A stretch of 64,000 nucleotides of DNA from Lachnospiraceae bacterium (GTDB lineage Bacteria > Bacillota > Clostridia > Lachnospirales > Lachnospiraceae), in contig JAQUVX010000008.1 of the NCBI GenBank assembly GCA_028693165.1, positions 104,177-168,176 of the forward strand. Reading direction: 5' to 3'. A model generated the notes under the pieces. It did not search any database. It saw only the letters and a list, made by a program, of their open reading frames with translations, and was not told the DNA's origin. The position numbers and the translations under genes were made by a program. Each line of letters starts with the position of its first letter. The stretch's first letter is position 1. This document shows, piece by piece, positions 41,232 through 49,101 of this stretch.

Positions 41232-42440
41232 CTATCCTTCCATCTCATCATTGATTCTCTGCAATGCAGTCATCAGCATCTCTCTTGGACACCCAATATT
41301 TAATCGGATAAAGTGCTCTCCGCCCGGACCGAACCAGGAGCCCGGAATACACACAATGCCTGCCCCCAGATTAATCTTTTTCATCAGTTCCTCATCACTC
41401 ATTCCGTACCCGCTAAAGTCGAGCCAGCAAAGGAAGGTTCCTTCGGGCGTGTTCATACGGATTTTTGGCATATGCTCTGATAAGAATTTTTCTACAGCCG
41501 TTACATTGTCAGACAGATAATGAATCAGTTCTTCACGCCACTGCGCACCTTCTTCACTATAAGCAGCACTGATGCCCTCTATGCCAAATGTGTTTCTGAT
41601 ATCCAGAGACATGGCAAGCTGCATTTCCTGAAAAGCCTTTCTCATCTCCGGATTTGGAATCAGTGAATATGCCATCTTAAGTCCCGGAATATTAAAAGTC
41701 TTTCCTGGAGATGACAGATGAATGAACTGCTTTGCATAGCTTTCATCCAAAGATAACATGGGAACGTGACGATGCTCACCGTAAACAATATCGGAATGGA
41801 TTTCATCGGTAACAATCATAACATGGTTGCGGATGCAGAGATCTGCCAATCGTGTCAATTCCTCTTTTTTCCAAACCCGGCCAACCGGATTATGAGGGCT
41901 GCACAGAATCAGCATCTTATTAGACGGATTCTTCACAAGCTCTTCCAGTCCTTCAAAATCCATCTCATAATGTTCCTCAGTCCGCTTCAACTGATTGATC
42001 ACCACGGTTCTTTTTGTCATAGATATGATCTGCATAAAAGGATCATATACCGGAGTCTGCACGATGACTCCATCTCCCGATTCTGTAAAGGCCCGGATTG
42101 CAATATTGACTCCACTGACCACACTTGGCAGTGCAGTGGCCCATGCCGCTTCGATGTTCCACTGATATCTGGTTCGATTCCAAAACTCGATTGCTTCATA
42201 GAAATCTGTCCCGACTCCACAATACCCATAGATTCCGTGTTCCGCTCTTTTTTTGACGGCCTCCACGATTCCCTGCATACATCCAAAGTCCATGTCAGCA
42301 ATCCACATGGGAATCATATCCTCCCTTACTTCTTGGGAGAGATAGGCTTCAACACCTGCCTTTCTCCACTTTAAATCATGAGTTTGACTGCGATTATATA
42401 CGTTGTCAAACTCACTTTCCTTGCTTGATGATTTTTGCAT
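41232..42440 (-). CDS. MalY/PatB-family PLP enzyme (C-S beta-lyase or aminotransferase)
   Basis: 402 aa. PLP lysine Lys247 in SSPGKTFNIPGL. IPMWIADMDF near residue 45, HNPVGRVW, VTDEIHSDIVYG and the C-terminal EGTFLCWLDF are typical of MalY/PatB cystathionine beta-lyase-like proteins. Such enzymes cleave C-S bonds of cystathionine or cysteine conjugates, or transaminate. AAGGGGG precedes the ATG, and two MarR operator copies lie in the leader. First gene of the operon with permease and flavin reductase. Confidence 0.88.
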   Translation of the reverse strand: MQKSSSKESEFDNVYNRSQTHDLKWRKAGVEAYLSQEVREDMIPMWIADMDFGCMQGIVEAVKKRAEHGIYGYCGVGTDFYEAIEFWNRTRYQWNIEAAWATALPSVVSGVNIAIRAFTESGDGVIVQTPVYDPFMQIISMTKRTVVINQLKRTEEHYEMDFEGLEELVKNPSNKMLILCSPHNPVGRVWKKEELTRLADLCIRNHVMIVTDEIHSDIVYGEHRHVPMLSLDESYAKQFIHLSSPGKTFNIPGLKMAYSLIPNPEMRKAFQEMQLAMSLDIRNTFGIEGISAAYSEEGAQWREELIHYLSDNVTAVEKFLSEHMPKIRMNTPEGTFLCWLDFSGYGMSDEELMKKINLGAGIVCIPGSWFGPGGEHFIRLNIGCPREMLMTALQRINDEMEG

Positions 42441-42459
42441 GTTTCCCCCTTCTTTCTTT

Positions 42460-42480
42460 TTACTTTAGTAGCTAAAGTAA
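42460..42480. promoter_or_regulatory. MarR-type operator copy 1 (proximal to malY-like gene)
   Basis: Perfect inverted repeat: TTACTTTAG, a 3-nt centre, and its exact complement CTAAAGTAA. It lies about 20 nt before the MalY-like ATG, next to its ribosome-binding site, downstream of the hairpin at 42489-42520. Confidence 0.85.
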
Positions 42481-42488
42481 TTTGGGAT

Positions 42489-42520
42489 AAAAAGAGATGT
42501 ATGTCGCACATCTCTTTTTA
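42489..42520. promoter_or_regulatory. Hairpin between the two operators (possible terminator or attenuator)
   Basis: AAAAAGAGATGT and ACATCTCTTTTT pair around a 7-nt loop (core about 42491-42520). It could terminate transcription on both strands. It lies exactly between the two operator copies in the MalY leader, so it can end the MarR transcript or set the level of read-through into the MalY-like gene. Confidence 0.7.
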
Positions 42521-42541
42521 CTACTTTAGTAGCTAAAGTAA
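42521..42541. promoter_or_regulatory. MarR-type operator copy 2 (distal)
   Basis: Same 9-3-9 palindrome as the copy at 42460-42480 with one change in the first base (C for T). It lies in the likely promoter region of the MalY-like operon; an A+T-rich region with no convincing hexamers is just upstream (42541-42600). Spacing between the two operators is about 40 nt centre to centre plus the hairpin. Confidence 0.8.
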
Positions 42542-42643
42542 TATTAATATGATTTACACAAAAAAGCTATCCTCATTTTAAACAATTTATTATGCTGTTT
42601 TTTATGCATTGTGCACTATTTACGCGTATACCTGATCCATGTT

Positions 42644-43099
42644 CTATTCTTTCGCGATTAATGCCTGACGAAATAAACGCTCTGATTCAATGACTTTTTC
42701 CAGTTCTTCATTTGAATAGTCATTAAAAAACCGGCCTATAATCTGAATCTTCTTTTTATCGTATTCCTTATGCTCATAATACATTTTTTTTCCATCTTCT
42801 GTCAAACTGATCATAGTCCGGCGCTTATCTGACGGGTCTGGTGTACGCGTAATCAGACCTTTTTTCTCCAGCTTGGTAGCCATTTGAGAAGTCGCTCCTA
42901 CCGTCACGTTCATCTTCTCAGATACCTCTGAAACTGATAAATCACAATCCGGCTCTAGCTCCATCATAAAATGCATCTCTCTCATATAGAGATCTGTTCC
43001 CGGCGAATACTCTCTCATCGTATCCAAGTAATGCTCATGTGCAATGGTTGTTTCGTGTTTTTCGCTGATATATTTTTCAAAAAGACGCATCCTGTCCAT
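42644..43099 (-). CDS. MarR-family transcriptional regulator
   Basis: 151 aa. Winged-helix MarR domain: LSVSEVSEKMNVTVGATSQMATKLEKKGLITRTPDPSDKRRTMISLT, with the DKRR wing. AAGGAG precedes the ATG. It is encoded directly upstream of the MalY-like operon, and twin palindromes typical of MarR targets lie in the gap. No copy of the operator was seen upstream of marR itself (43100-43217), so autoregulation at that promoter is not evident. It probably responds to the substrate of the MalY/permease/reductase group. Confidence 0.92.
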   Translation of the reverse strand: MDRMRLFEKYISEKHETTIAHEHYLDTMREYSPGTDLYMREMHFMMELEPDCDLSVSEVSEKMNVTVGATSQMATKLEKKGLITRTPDPSDKRRTMISLTEDGKKMYYEHKEYDKKKIQIIGRFFNDYSNEELEKVIESERLFRQALIAKE

Positions 43100-43217
43100 G
43101 TATCACTTCTCCTTCATGATGCTATTTTGTTGCATGATGTGCGATTACCCGCTTTTCCCATTTTACCATAAGCCCTATCGATTTGCCATCAATACTTGAA
43201 TATAAATTTTTGAATGT

Positions 43218-44129
43218 CTATTTTATAAATACCAGAAGCAGCGTAATGCAGACCAGGCTGATCGGAATACAGATGGAATTCAGAACCCCCGCAACCGACG
43301 GCTTACAGCCAAGTTTCTGACAGAATACAGCCGCAATCGCCGTATTGGGCGCGAACACACTAATCATCAGTACTTTTCTGTACATCTCCGGTATCGGCAA
43401 ATAGCGATAAATCAAAATTGCAAACAGCAGTGATCCGATATATCGTATGGCAACAATCGCTCCCACATCCTTAATATCCTCTTTCGGAATCTGAATCTCA
43501 AAGATAATGCCGATCATAAACATTACCAGAAAGGTGGTTGCTCCCCCGATCAGATCCGTAACCGTGTACACCTCCGCCGGAAGCCGGATTCCAATCAGCG
43601 ACAGCAGAAGCATCGTCATATAGGTAATAAACGGAATCGAGGAGAACAGCCGTTTGAAAAATTCTCCAAAGCTCCCTTTATCTCCGGTATTCGTCACACC
43701 TGCCGTGATGGCATAGGTTCCGCCCAGGGACATGATCGCGTTGCCGATGTCAAACATGGCTACGATGATCATCGATGACGCGTCTAAAAAGCTGGCCACA
43801 AAGGGGAAAGTAAAGGTTCCGATGTTATAGCCGCAGCAGTTCATCATATACAGTCCCTTTGTGGAATGATCCCGCTTTCTCGCAAACAGATAACCGACCA
43901 AAAGCATTACCAGATTGATTCCCAGGCCGACAAAAATCGAGATAATCAGGGAGTTGCTGTACTGAAATGATTTAAAACTAGAAATCAGAACACAGGGCAG
44001 CGTAATCATAAAAATCATATTGGATAACACTTTCCGGTCCTCGACTTTAAAAATCCCTCTTTTTTTCATCACATATCCTAATGCAATGATGAAGATAATG
44101 CTAAATGCTTTTACAATAATTTCCCACAT
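43218..44129 (-). CDS. AEC-family (auxin efflux carrier-type) transporter
   Basis: 303 aa, about ten membrane helices. The ALGYVMKKRGIF start, MIFMITLPCVLISSFKS helix and the late FAPNTAIAAVFCQKLGC ... VAGVLNSICIPI block are typical of bacterial AEC carriers, often malate or other organic-acid permeases. AAGAGGAG precedes the ATG. It lies 24 nt after the short-chain dehydrogenase gene, so the two form an operon. Substrate unknown; a dicarboxylate or sugar acid fits the dehydrogenase partner. Confidence 0.87.
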   Translation of the reverse strand: MWEIIVKAFSIIFIIALGYVMKKRGIFKVEDRKVLSNMIFMITLPCVLISSFKSFQYSNSLIISIFVGLGINLVMLLVGYLFARKRDHSTKGLYMMNCCGYNIGTFTFPFVASFLDASSMIIVAMFDIGNAIMSLGGTYAITAGVTNTGDKGSFGEFFKRLFSSIPFITYMTMLLLSLIGIRLPAEVYTVTDLIGGATTFLVMFMIGIIFEIQIPKEDIKDVGAIVAIRYIGSLLFAILIYRYLPIPEMYRKVLMISVFAPNTAIAAVFCQKLGCKPSVAGVLNSICIPISLVCITLLLVFIK

Positions 44130-44153
44130 ATTGTCCGCTCCTCTTCTTATGAA

Positions 44154-44945
44154 TTACCAGATATGAAAACCACCATTTACCATAATGTCAATCCCTGTCG
44201 TGAAGGAAGCAGCATCCGAAGCCAGGTACAGTACGGCACCGGCCAGCTCCTCCGGCGTTCCAACGCGTTTCATCGGAGACATATCCATCATCAGCTTTTG
44301 CACGTCAGGATCTGGCTGTGCAGATCTCCCCTTGACATTCGACATTCCCTGTGACATATAGCCCGGTGAGACGGAATTGCAACGCACATTGTACGGCGCC
44401 CACTCAGACGCGGTGCAGCGGGTAAAATGGATCATCGCGGCCTTGGACGTATTATAGGCAGACTGAAGCTGCGGCGTGTTGACAATCGTTCCGGAATGTG
44501 AAGCGATATTGACGATGGAGCCGCTGCCCTTTTCCTTCATGATCTGTCCAAAATGCTTGGTGACGGCAAAGGTTCCCGCCACATTCACGTGAAGCAGCTT
44601 TGAAAAATCCTCGATCGTACAATCTTCGATGGAAGTATGATGATTGATCGCCGCGCAGTTTACCAGAACATCCACCGTGCCAAAATCATTCATGATATTC
44701 TCTTTTGTCCGTACAATAGACTCCTCGTCTGTTATGTTCATCTCGTAGCCCTTCGCACGGACCCCATACGCAGCCAGCTTTTCTGCCGCCTGTCTGGCAC
44801 CCTCGCCGTTCATATCCACAATCGCGGCATCTGAGCCCGCCTGAACCAAGGCTTCGATCATCTTAAATCCCAGACCGCCTGCGCCTCCTGTGATCACCGC
44901 AACTTTGCCTTTCATACTGAACTTCTCGTACATATTTGTTCCCAT
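44154..44945 (-). CDS. Short-chain dehydrogenase/reductase
   Basis: 263 aa. Cofactor loop TGGAGGLG (~19-26) and NCAAIN, catalytic Ser149 (NIASHSG), Tyr164 and Lys168 (YNTSK). The C-terminal SDAASFTTGIDIMVNGG is typical of SDR enzymes of the gluconate 5-dehydrogenase/sorbose reductase kind. AAAGGGG precedes the ATG. It oxidises or reduces a sugar or polyol with NAD(P)H; the AEC carrier downstream may import or export the acid. Likely controlled by the adjacent ROK regulator. Confidence 0.88.
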   Translation of the reverse strand: MGTNMYEKFSMKGKVAVITGGAGGLGFKMIEALVQAGSDAAIVDMNGEGARQAAEKLAAYGVRAKGYEMNITDEESIVRTKENIMNDFGTVDVLVNCAAINHHTSIEDCTIEDFSKLLHVNVAGTFAVTKHFGQIMKEKGSGSIVNIASHSGTIVNTPQLQSAYNTSKAAMIHFTRCTASEWAPYNVRCNSVSPGYMSQGMSNVKGRSAQPDPDVQKLMMDMSPMKRVGTPEELAGAVLYLASDAASFTTGIDIMVNGGFHIW

Positions 44946-45023
44946 TCTCGTTCCCCTTTTCTCTGGATGATTGTCTGCTTCTTTTTCATAAAATTATTTT
45001 ATTAAATGACTTTATATAATTGG

Positions 45024-45052
45024 GCCATACACCATTATCTTTCTTTTGTCAA
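45024..45052 (-). promoter_or_regulatory. Promoter of the dehydrogenase-AEC operon
   Basis: TTGACA (45047-45052) and TATGGC (45024-45029) on the minus strand, 17-nt spacer. The leader of about 70 nt is A+T-rich. No symmetric operator was recognised. Confidence 0.6.
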
Positions 45053-45077
45053 CTTGTAAAATCGATATTTTTTGCAT

Positions 45078-45118
45078 GAAAAACGCCGGTTCTCCCAAAT
45101 GAGAAACCGGCGTTTTTT
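45078..45118. terminator. Terminator between the ROK gene and the dehydrogenase promoter
   Basis: AAAAACGCCGGTTCTC and GAGAAACCGGCGTTTTTT pair with a short loop and T-runs on both strands. It ends the ROK transcript. Confidence 0.9.
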
Positions 45119-45168
45119 AACCACATCTTCCTTACCTATATTCCATATCTTTTCTATCTCTGCCAGCC

Positions 45169-46286
45169 TTACAGACTTTCCATAAAGTGTTCAAGCGCAG
45201 CCACGGCCGCTCCTATGGACGCGGCATACTCCCTGACCGATGCAAGTCTTAAATAATCTCCCGCTTCATGGTAAGAGCTCAGACGTAACGTTTTTTCTTT
45301 GATCTGCGGGAGATAGTCCGCGATATAGGCGCTTAACTCCCCTCCAATATGATCTCCAGGTCAAATAACGTCCGCAGCGCGTCCACGCCCCTCGCCAGAT
45401 AGGTGGTGTATTCCTCCCACACCCGGCTGATTTTCTCATCCCCGGCCGCCAGCTTTTCAAAAAACCGTTCCAGGCTGCCATCCGTATAGTTCGAAAGCTC
45501 CCGCACCTCACAGTAATCCCCGAAACAGCCCTTTTTCCCGCAGTAGTGAGGCTTTCCATCGGCAATGATCTTCAGATGGGAAATCTCCAGCTCGCGATTG
45601 TTGCTGCCGTGAAACACACTGCCGTCCAGGACAAGGGCAGCTCCAATGTTCAAGTCAATCCAAAGATACACCGCAGATCCCTGCCTCAAAATCCGACTGC
45701 ACTCTGCCGCTGCAGCCGCCTTGGGACTGTTGTAAATCCACACCGGATAGCCAAGCAGCTCCTCAAGTGCCCCAATCCTGAACTTTTGAATTCCCAGAAT
45801 ATAAGACGAGACGATCTCATCACACTGCAGCGATACAATTCCCGGAACCGCCACTGAAATGCCAAGAATACGGCTCTGGTCAATCCCTATCTCTGCAATC
45901 CAGTCCTTCAGGATCTGGCCGATCTCCTGGATATAGGCACTGCTTTTCTGGTATTTCTTTGGAACCCGCCTCTGTCCAACGACCTCTTTCTTCAAATTCA
46001 GAACAATCAAATCCATATAATCCGGGGTGATTTCTATGCCGATCGAGTACCTTGCATTGGCATGAAACTGGATGGCCCTGGCCTTCCTGCCAATGGAGAA
46101 TTCAAACATCTCCTGATCCAAAATCAGGTTCTCTTCCCGCAGTTGTTTCAAATGGCTCGCCACCGTGGGCAAACTCATCCCAAGTGAGTACGCAATGTCC
46201 TGTTTGGAAATCTTGTCCTGCTCGTAAATCAGATCAATGATCCGGCTCCGATTCGATTTTTTTATTACCAGCATATTGTTTTTCAT
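45169..46286 (-). pseudogene. ROK-family transcriptional repressor, frameshifted near the 3' end
   Basis: The intact part (46286-45333, 317 codons) has an N-terminal winged helix (QDIAYSLGMSLPTVASHLKQL) and the ROK sugar-kinase-like domain, including the zinc site YCGKKGCFGDYC. At about 45336-45346 the reading frame stops at TTGGAGGGGAGTTAA. Adding one base (TTGGGAGG) restores ILGGELSAYIADYLPQIKEKT-like ROK sequence that continues about 55 codons to a TAA ending at 45169. So a single-base loss removes the C-terminal part; a sequencing error is possible. It likely regulated the adjacent dehydrogenase-AEC operon. Confidence 0.8.
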
Positions 46287-46322
46287 TCAGGCAATGCCTC
46301 ACTTTCCGGTTAAAATAATGGT

Positions 46323-46352
46323 ATCATATCATAGGATGTCATCAGGCGTCAA
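46323..46352 (-). promoter_or_regulatory. Promoter of the ROK gene
   Basis: TTGACG (46347-46352) and TATGAT (46323-46328) on the minus strand with an 18-nt spacer. Confidence 0.55.
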
Positions 46353-46410
46353 CGGAACTGCGCATCGCTCCCGCCTGAAGATGAACCCTTCTGCTCCGGC
46401 ATAATTTTCC

Positions 46411-46869
46411 CTACCGGAACCGATTAAAAAAATTCGCAAACGGCTCCACCGCATCGGAAAGATTCTTAATCGCCGTATTAAGCCCATCGATGTCGATCGC
46501 ATCCAGCTTTTCCATCGCCGAATTGATGTTCTTCTGGCTGCTGGTAACCAGCTCGTCCACATTCGAGATCATCTGCTCGATATCAGCCTCGGCCAGTTCG
46601 GAGGTCACGACCTTCATATCCTCCATAATCAGCTGCATGTTCTGATAGGTTACATTGATCTTTGGAATCATCACAGAGCAGGTGTACAGCACTGCGGCCA
46701 GCATGATCACGCTGGCTGCCGCTGTGATCTGCGACATACGGTACTGCTTTTTCGCATACTTTTCCTGTCCGGCATTCGAACTCTCAATCTTTGTCATCAG
46801 TGCCCGAAATGTCTCATCCTTCATTGCGCTTTCAAATACGTTGTCTTCCATGTTCTGATTGTTTTCCAT
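46411..46869 (-). CDS. Single-pass membrane protein with coiled-coil tail, unknown function
   Basis: 152 aa. A hydrophilic ~45-residue N-terminus, one membrane helix (ITAAASVIMLAAVLYTCSVMI, about residues 48-68) and a long helical tail rich in heptad-like Ile/Leu/Met positions (MQLIMEDMKVVTSELAEADIEQMI ... MEKLDAIDIDGL). AAAGGAG lies before the ATG. It is 49 nt downstream of recG, probably co-transcribed. No family recognised; the shape recalls DUF948-like proteins but this is not established. Confidence 0.7.
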   Translation of the reverse strand: MENNQNMEDNVFESAMKDETFRALMTKIESSNAGQEKYAKKQYRMSQITAAASVIMLAAVLYTCSVMIPKINVTYQNMQLIMEDMKVVTSELAEADIEQMISNVDELVTSSQKNINSAMEKLDAIDIDGLNTAIKNLSDAVEPFANFFNRFR

Positions 46870-46918
46870 CGTACACGCTCCTTTTTCGGTGTCTGCGACC
46901 GCTGCGCAGGTATCCTAT

Positions 46919-48991
46919 CTACAGATTCAGTTTATCATAACTCCGGCTCAAATACACCTCCAGCCTTCGTGCAAGCTCCCGGTTATCCTCCGTCTCCAGC
47001 TTCGGATCTTCGTCCAGCATCTGATTCACTTCCTCGGACACCGTCTTTAGCAGATTTGCGTCCGTAAAAATATCCGCCAACTTAAATTCCAGATCGCCGC
47101 TCTGGCGCAGACCGAAGATGTCGCCCGGCCCGCGCAGCTTCAAATCCTCTGACGCAATGAAGAAACCATCATTGGATTTATTCAGAATATCGAGGCGCTC
47201 CTGTGTCCCGTCATGGTCGGAACCGTTGACCATAATGCAGTAGGACTGATATTTGCCACGTCCAACCCGTCCGCGCAGCTGGTGAAGCTGCGCCAGGCCG
47301 AACCGCTCGGCATTTTCGATCATCATGACGGTCGCATTCGGCACATTGACGCCCACCTCCACGACCGTCGTGGAGACCAGCACCTGGATCTCGCCCGCCG
47401 CGAACCGCTCCATAATCTTGTTCTTCTCCCTGCCCTTCATCTTGCCGTGGAGGTATTCCACCGCAATGGAATCGGGCAGCTTCTGACGCAGCAGCTTCGT
47501 GTAATCCAACACATTCTCTGCCTCAATCAGTTCACTCTCCTCCACCATCGGGCAGATCACATACGCCTGACGCCCCGCCGCAATCTCCTTCGTGATAAAC
47601 TGGTAGGCTTTCTCCCGGTAAGCCGTGTCCACCACACAGTTCTTGATTGGCCGCCGGTTAGCCGGCATCTCGTCAATAATGGAAATATCCAGATCCCCAT
47701 AGATAATGATTGCCAGCGTCCGCGGAATCGGCGTCGCACTCATAACCAGCACATGAGGCTGCATCCCCTGACTCTGCTCCTTACTCTTCTCGCCCAGCGC
47801 CTCCCGCTGCCCCACACCGAACCGATGCTGCTCGTCCGTGATGACCAGTGCCAGCTTATCATAATGCACCTTTTCCTGAATCAGCGCATGGGTTCCCACG
47901 ATGATGTCCGCCTCGTGGCCGGCAATCTTTTCGTAGGCGATCCGCTTCTCCTTCGCCGTCATAGAGCCGGTGACTAACACGACATTCTTATCAATCTTCT
48001 GCTCTGCAAACAGCTCTCGTATCGACTCATAATGCTGTCTGGCAAGAACCTCCGTCGGCACCATAAGCGCCCCCTGAAATCCATTATAAGCCGCCTGCAA
48101 AAGTGCCATGATCGCGATGATCGTCTTGCCCGAACCCACGTCGCCCTGAATCAGACGGTTCATCGCCAGACCGCCCTCCAAGTCCTTCTGCACCTCCGAA
48201 AGCACCTTTTGCTGTGCATTCGTCAGAGAATACGGAAGGCTTTTTTGCAGCTCGTCCAGTGCCGTCACATGCTCCATCACAAACTGACTGCGCTGATCCT
48301 CCCGCTTTTCCTTCAGCCGGCGCACCGCCAGCAGGAAGAAGAGAAATTCATCAAACACCAGCCGCTTTCTGGCAAATAAAAGCTCCTGCTGATCCGACGG
48401 GAAATGAATATGCTCCAACGCATAATTGTATTCAGCAAGCTCATATTTTTCCCGAAGCCTTGACGGCAGATATTCCCGCTCCATCTGCCTCTGCTCCAGC
48501 GCCTGCTGCACTGCCTTCGTGATCGCCTTGTTGCCGAGGCCGCGGGTCTGCGCGTAGATCGGCTGCATGGAATCCATGACCGCCTCGTAATTCTCCGGAG
48601 TAAAGATCTCCGGCTGCTCCATGGTCAGACGGTTATTCTTTCGGACCACCCGGCCGCGGAACACCAGAATCTTCCCCATCTGCAATACCGTCCGCAGATA
48701 CGGCATATTAAACCAGGTCAGGGTCAGCCCTCCGGTCAGATCCTTAACCGTGGTCACGATGATCTGCATATTCTTGAAACGGCGGACACCGGCCGTCTTT
48801 AAAAGCTGCCCGGAGACAGCCACCATGCCGCCCTCCTTCACCTGTCCGATGGGGATCGGCGCCTCGTAGGCATCATAGCCTCGCGGATAATCATGCAGCA
48901 GGTCTTCGACCGTCTCCACGCCAAGTCTCCGAAACAGCGCACCTGATTTTTCTCCAATGCCTTTTAAGCTGGTAATGGGTTCCTGATTCAT
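46919..48991 (-). CDS. recG: ATP-dependent DNA helicase RecG
   Basis: 690 aa from MNQEPITSLKGIGEK, with TAGGAG before the ATG; the longer frame would cross the hairpin at 49006-49064. An N-terminal wedge domain (OB fold, ~60-150) is followed by SF2 helicase motifs: LIQGDVGSGKT, MVPTEVLARQHY, DEQHRFGV, SATPIPRT, and the C-terminal RGRVGRG. It remodels stalled replication forks and Holliday junctions. It follows fakA in the Firmicute rpmB-gls24-fakA-recG neighbourhood. Confidence 0.97.
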   Translation of the reverse strand: MNQEPITSLKGIGEKSGALFRRLGVETVEDLLHDYPRGYDAYEAPIPIGQVKEGGMVAVSGQLLKTAGVRRFKNMQIIVTTVKDLTGGLTLTWFNMPYLRTVLQMGKILVFRGRVVRKNNRLTMEQPEIFTPENYEAVMDSMQPIYAQTRGLGNKAITKAVQQALEQRQMEREYLPSRLREKYELAEYNYALEHIHFPSDQQELLFARKRLVFDEFLFFLLAVRRLKEKREDQRSQFVMEHVTALDELQKSLPYSLTNAQQKVLSEVQKDLEGGLAMNRLIQGDVGSGKTIIAIMALLQAAYNGFQGALMVPTEVLARQHYESIRELFAEQKIDKNVVLVTGSMTAKEKRIAYEKIAGHEADIIVGTHALIQEKVHYDKLALVITDEQHRFGVGQREALGEKSKEQSQGMQPHVLVMSATPIPRTLAIIIYGDLDISIIDEMPANRRPIKNCVVDTAYREKAYQFITKEIAAGRQAYVICPMVEESELIEAENVLDYTKLLRQKLPDSIAVEYLHGKMKGREKNKIMERFAAGEIQVLVSTTVVEVGVNVPNATVMMIENAERFGLAQLHQLRGRVGRGKYQSYCIMVNGSDHDGTQERLDILNKSNDGFFIASEDLKLRGPGDIFGLRQSGDLEFKLADIFTDANLLKTVSEEVNQMLDEDPKLETEDNRELARRLEVYLSRSYDKLNL

Positions 48992-49005
48992 CTTCTTACT
49001 CCTAT

Positions 49006-49064
49006 AAAAAGGGACAGCGCCGATCCAGCCGTTTTTCAACTGCTGCATGATCAGGCTGTCCCCT
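49006..49064 (-). terminator. Terminator-like hairpin directly before the recG ribosome-binding site
   Basis: GGGGACAGC (minus, 49063-49055) pairs with GCTGTCCC (49018-49011), with an inner CGGCTGGATCG loop stem, then TTTTT. The recG Shine-Dalgarno TAGGAG follows within about 5 nt. It can reduce read-through from fakA into recG. Confidence 0.6.
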
Positions 49065-49101
49065 ATTCTCTCTGCTTATTGCTGCTCTTCTGTAAGCCTT
49101 C

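Noticed and set aside
42460-42541. Repeated palindromes as a CRISPR-like array
   Set aside because: Only two copies, each perfectly symmetric, with a hairpin between them and a MarR gene beside. This fits operators, not spacers and repeats.
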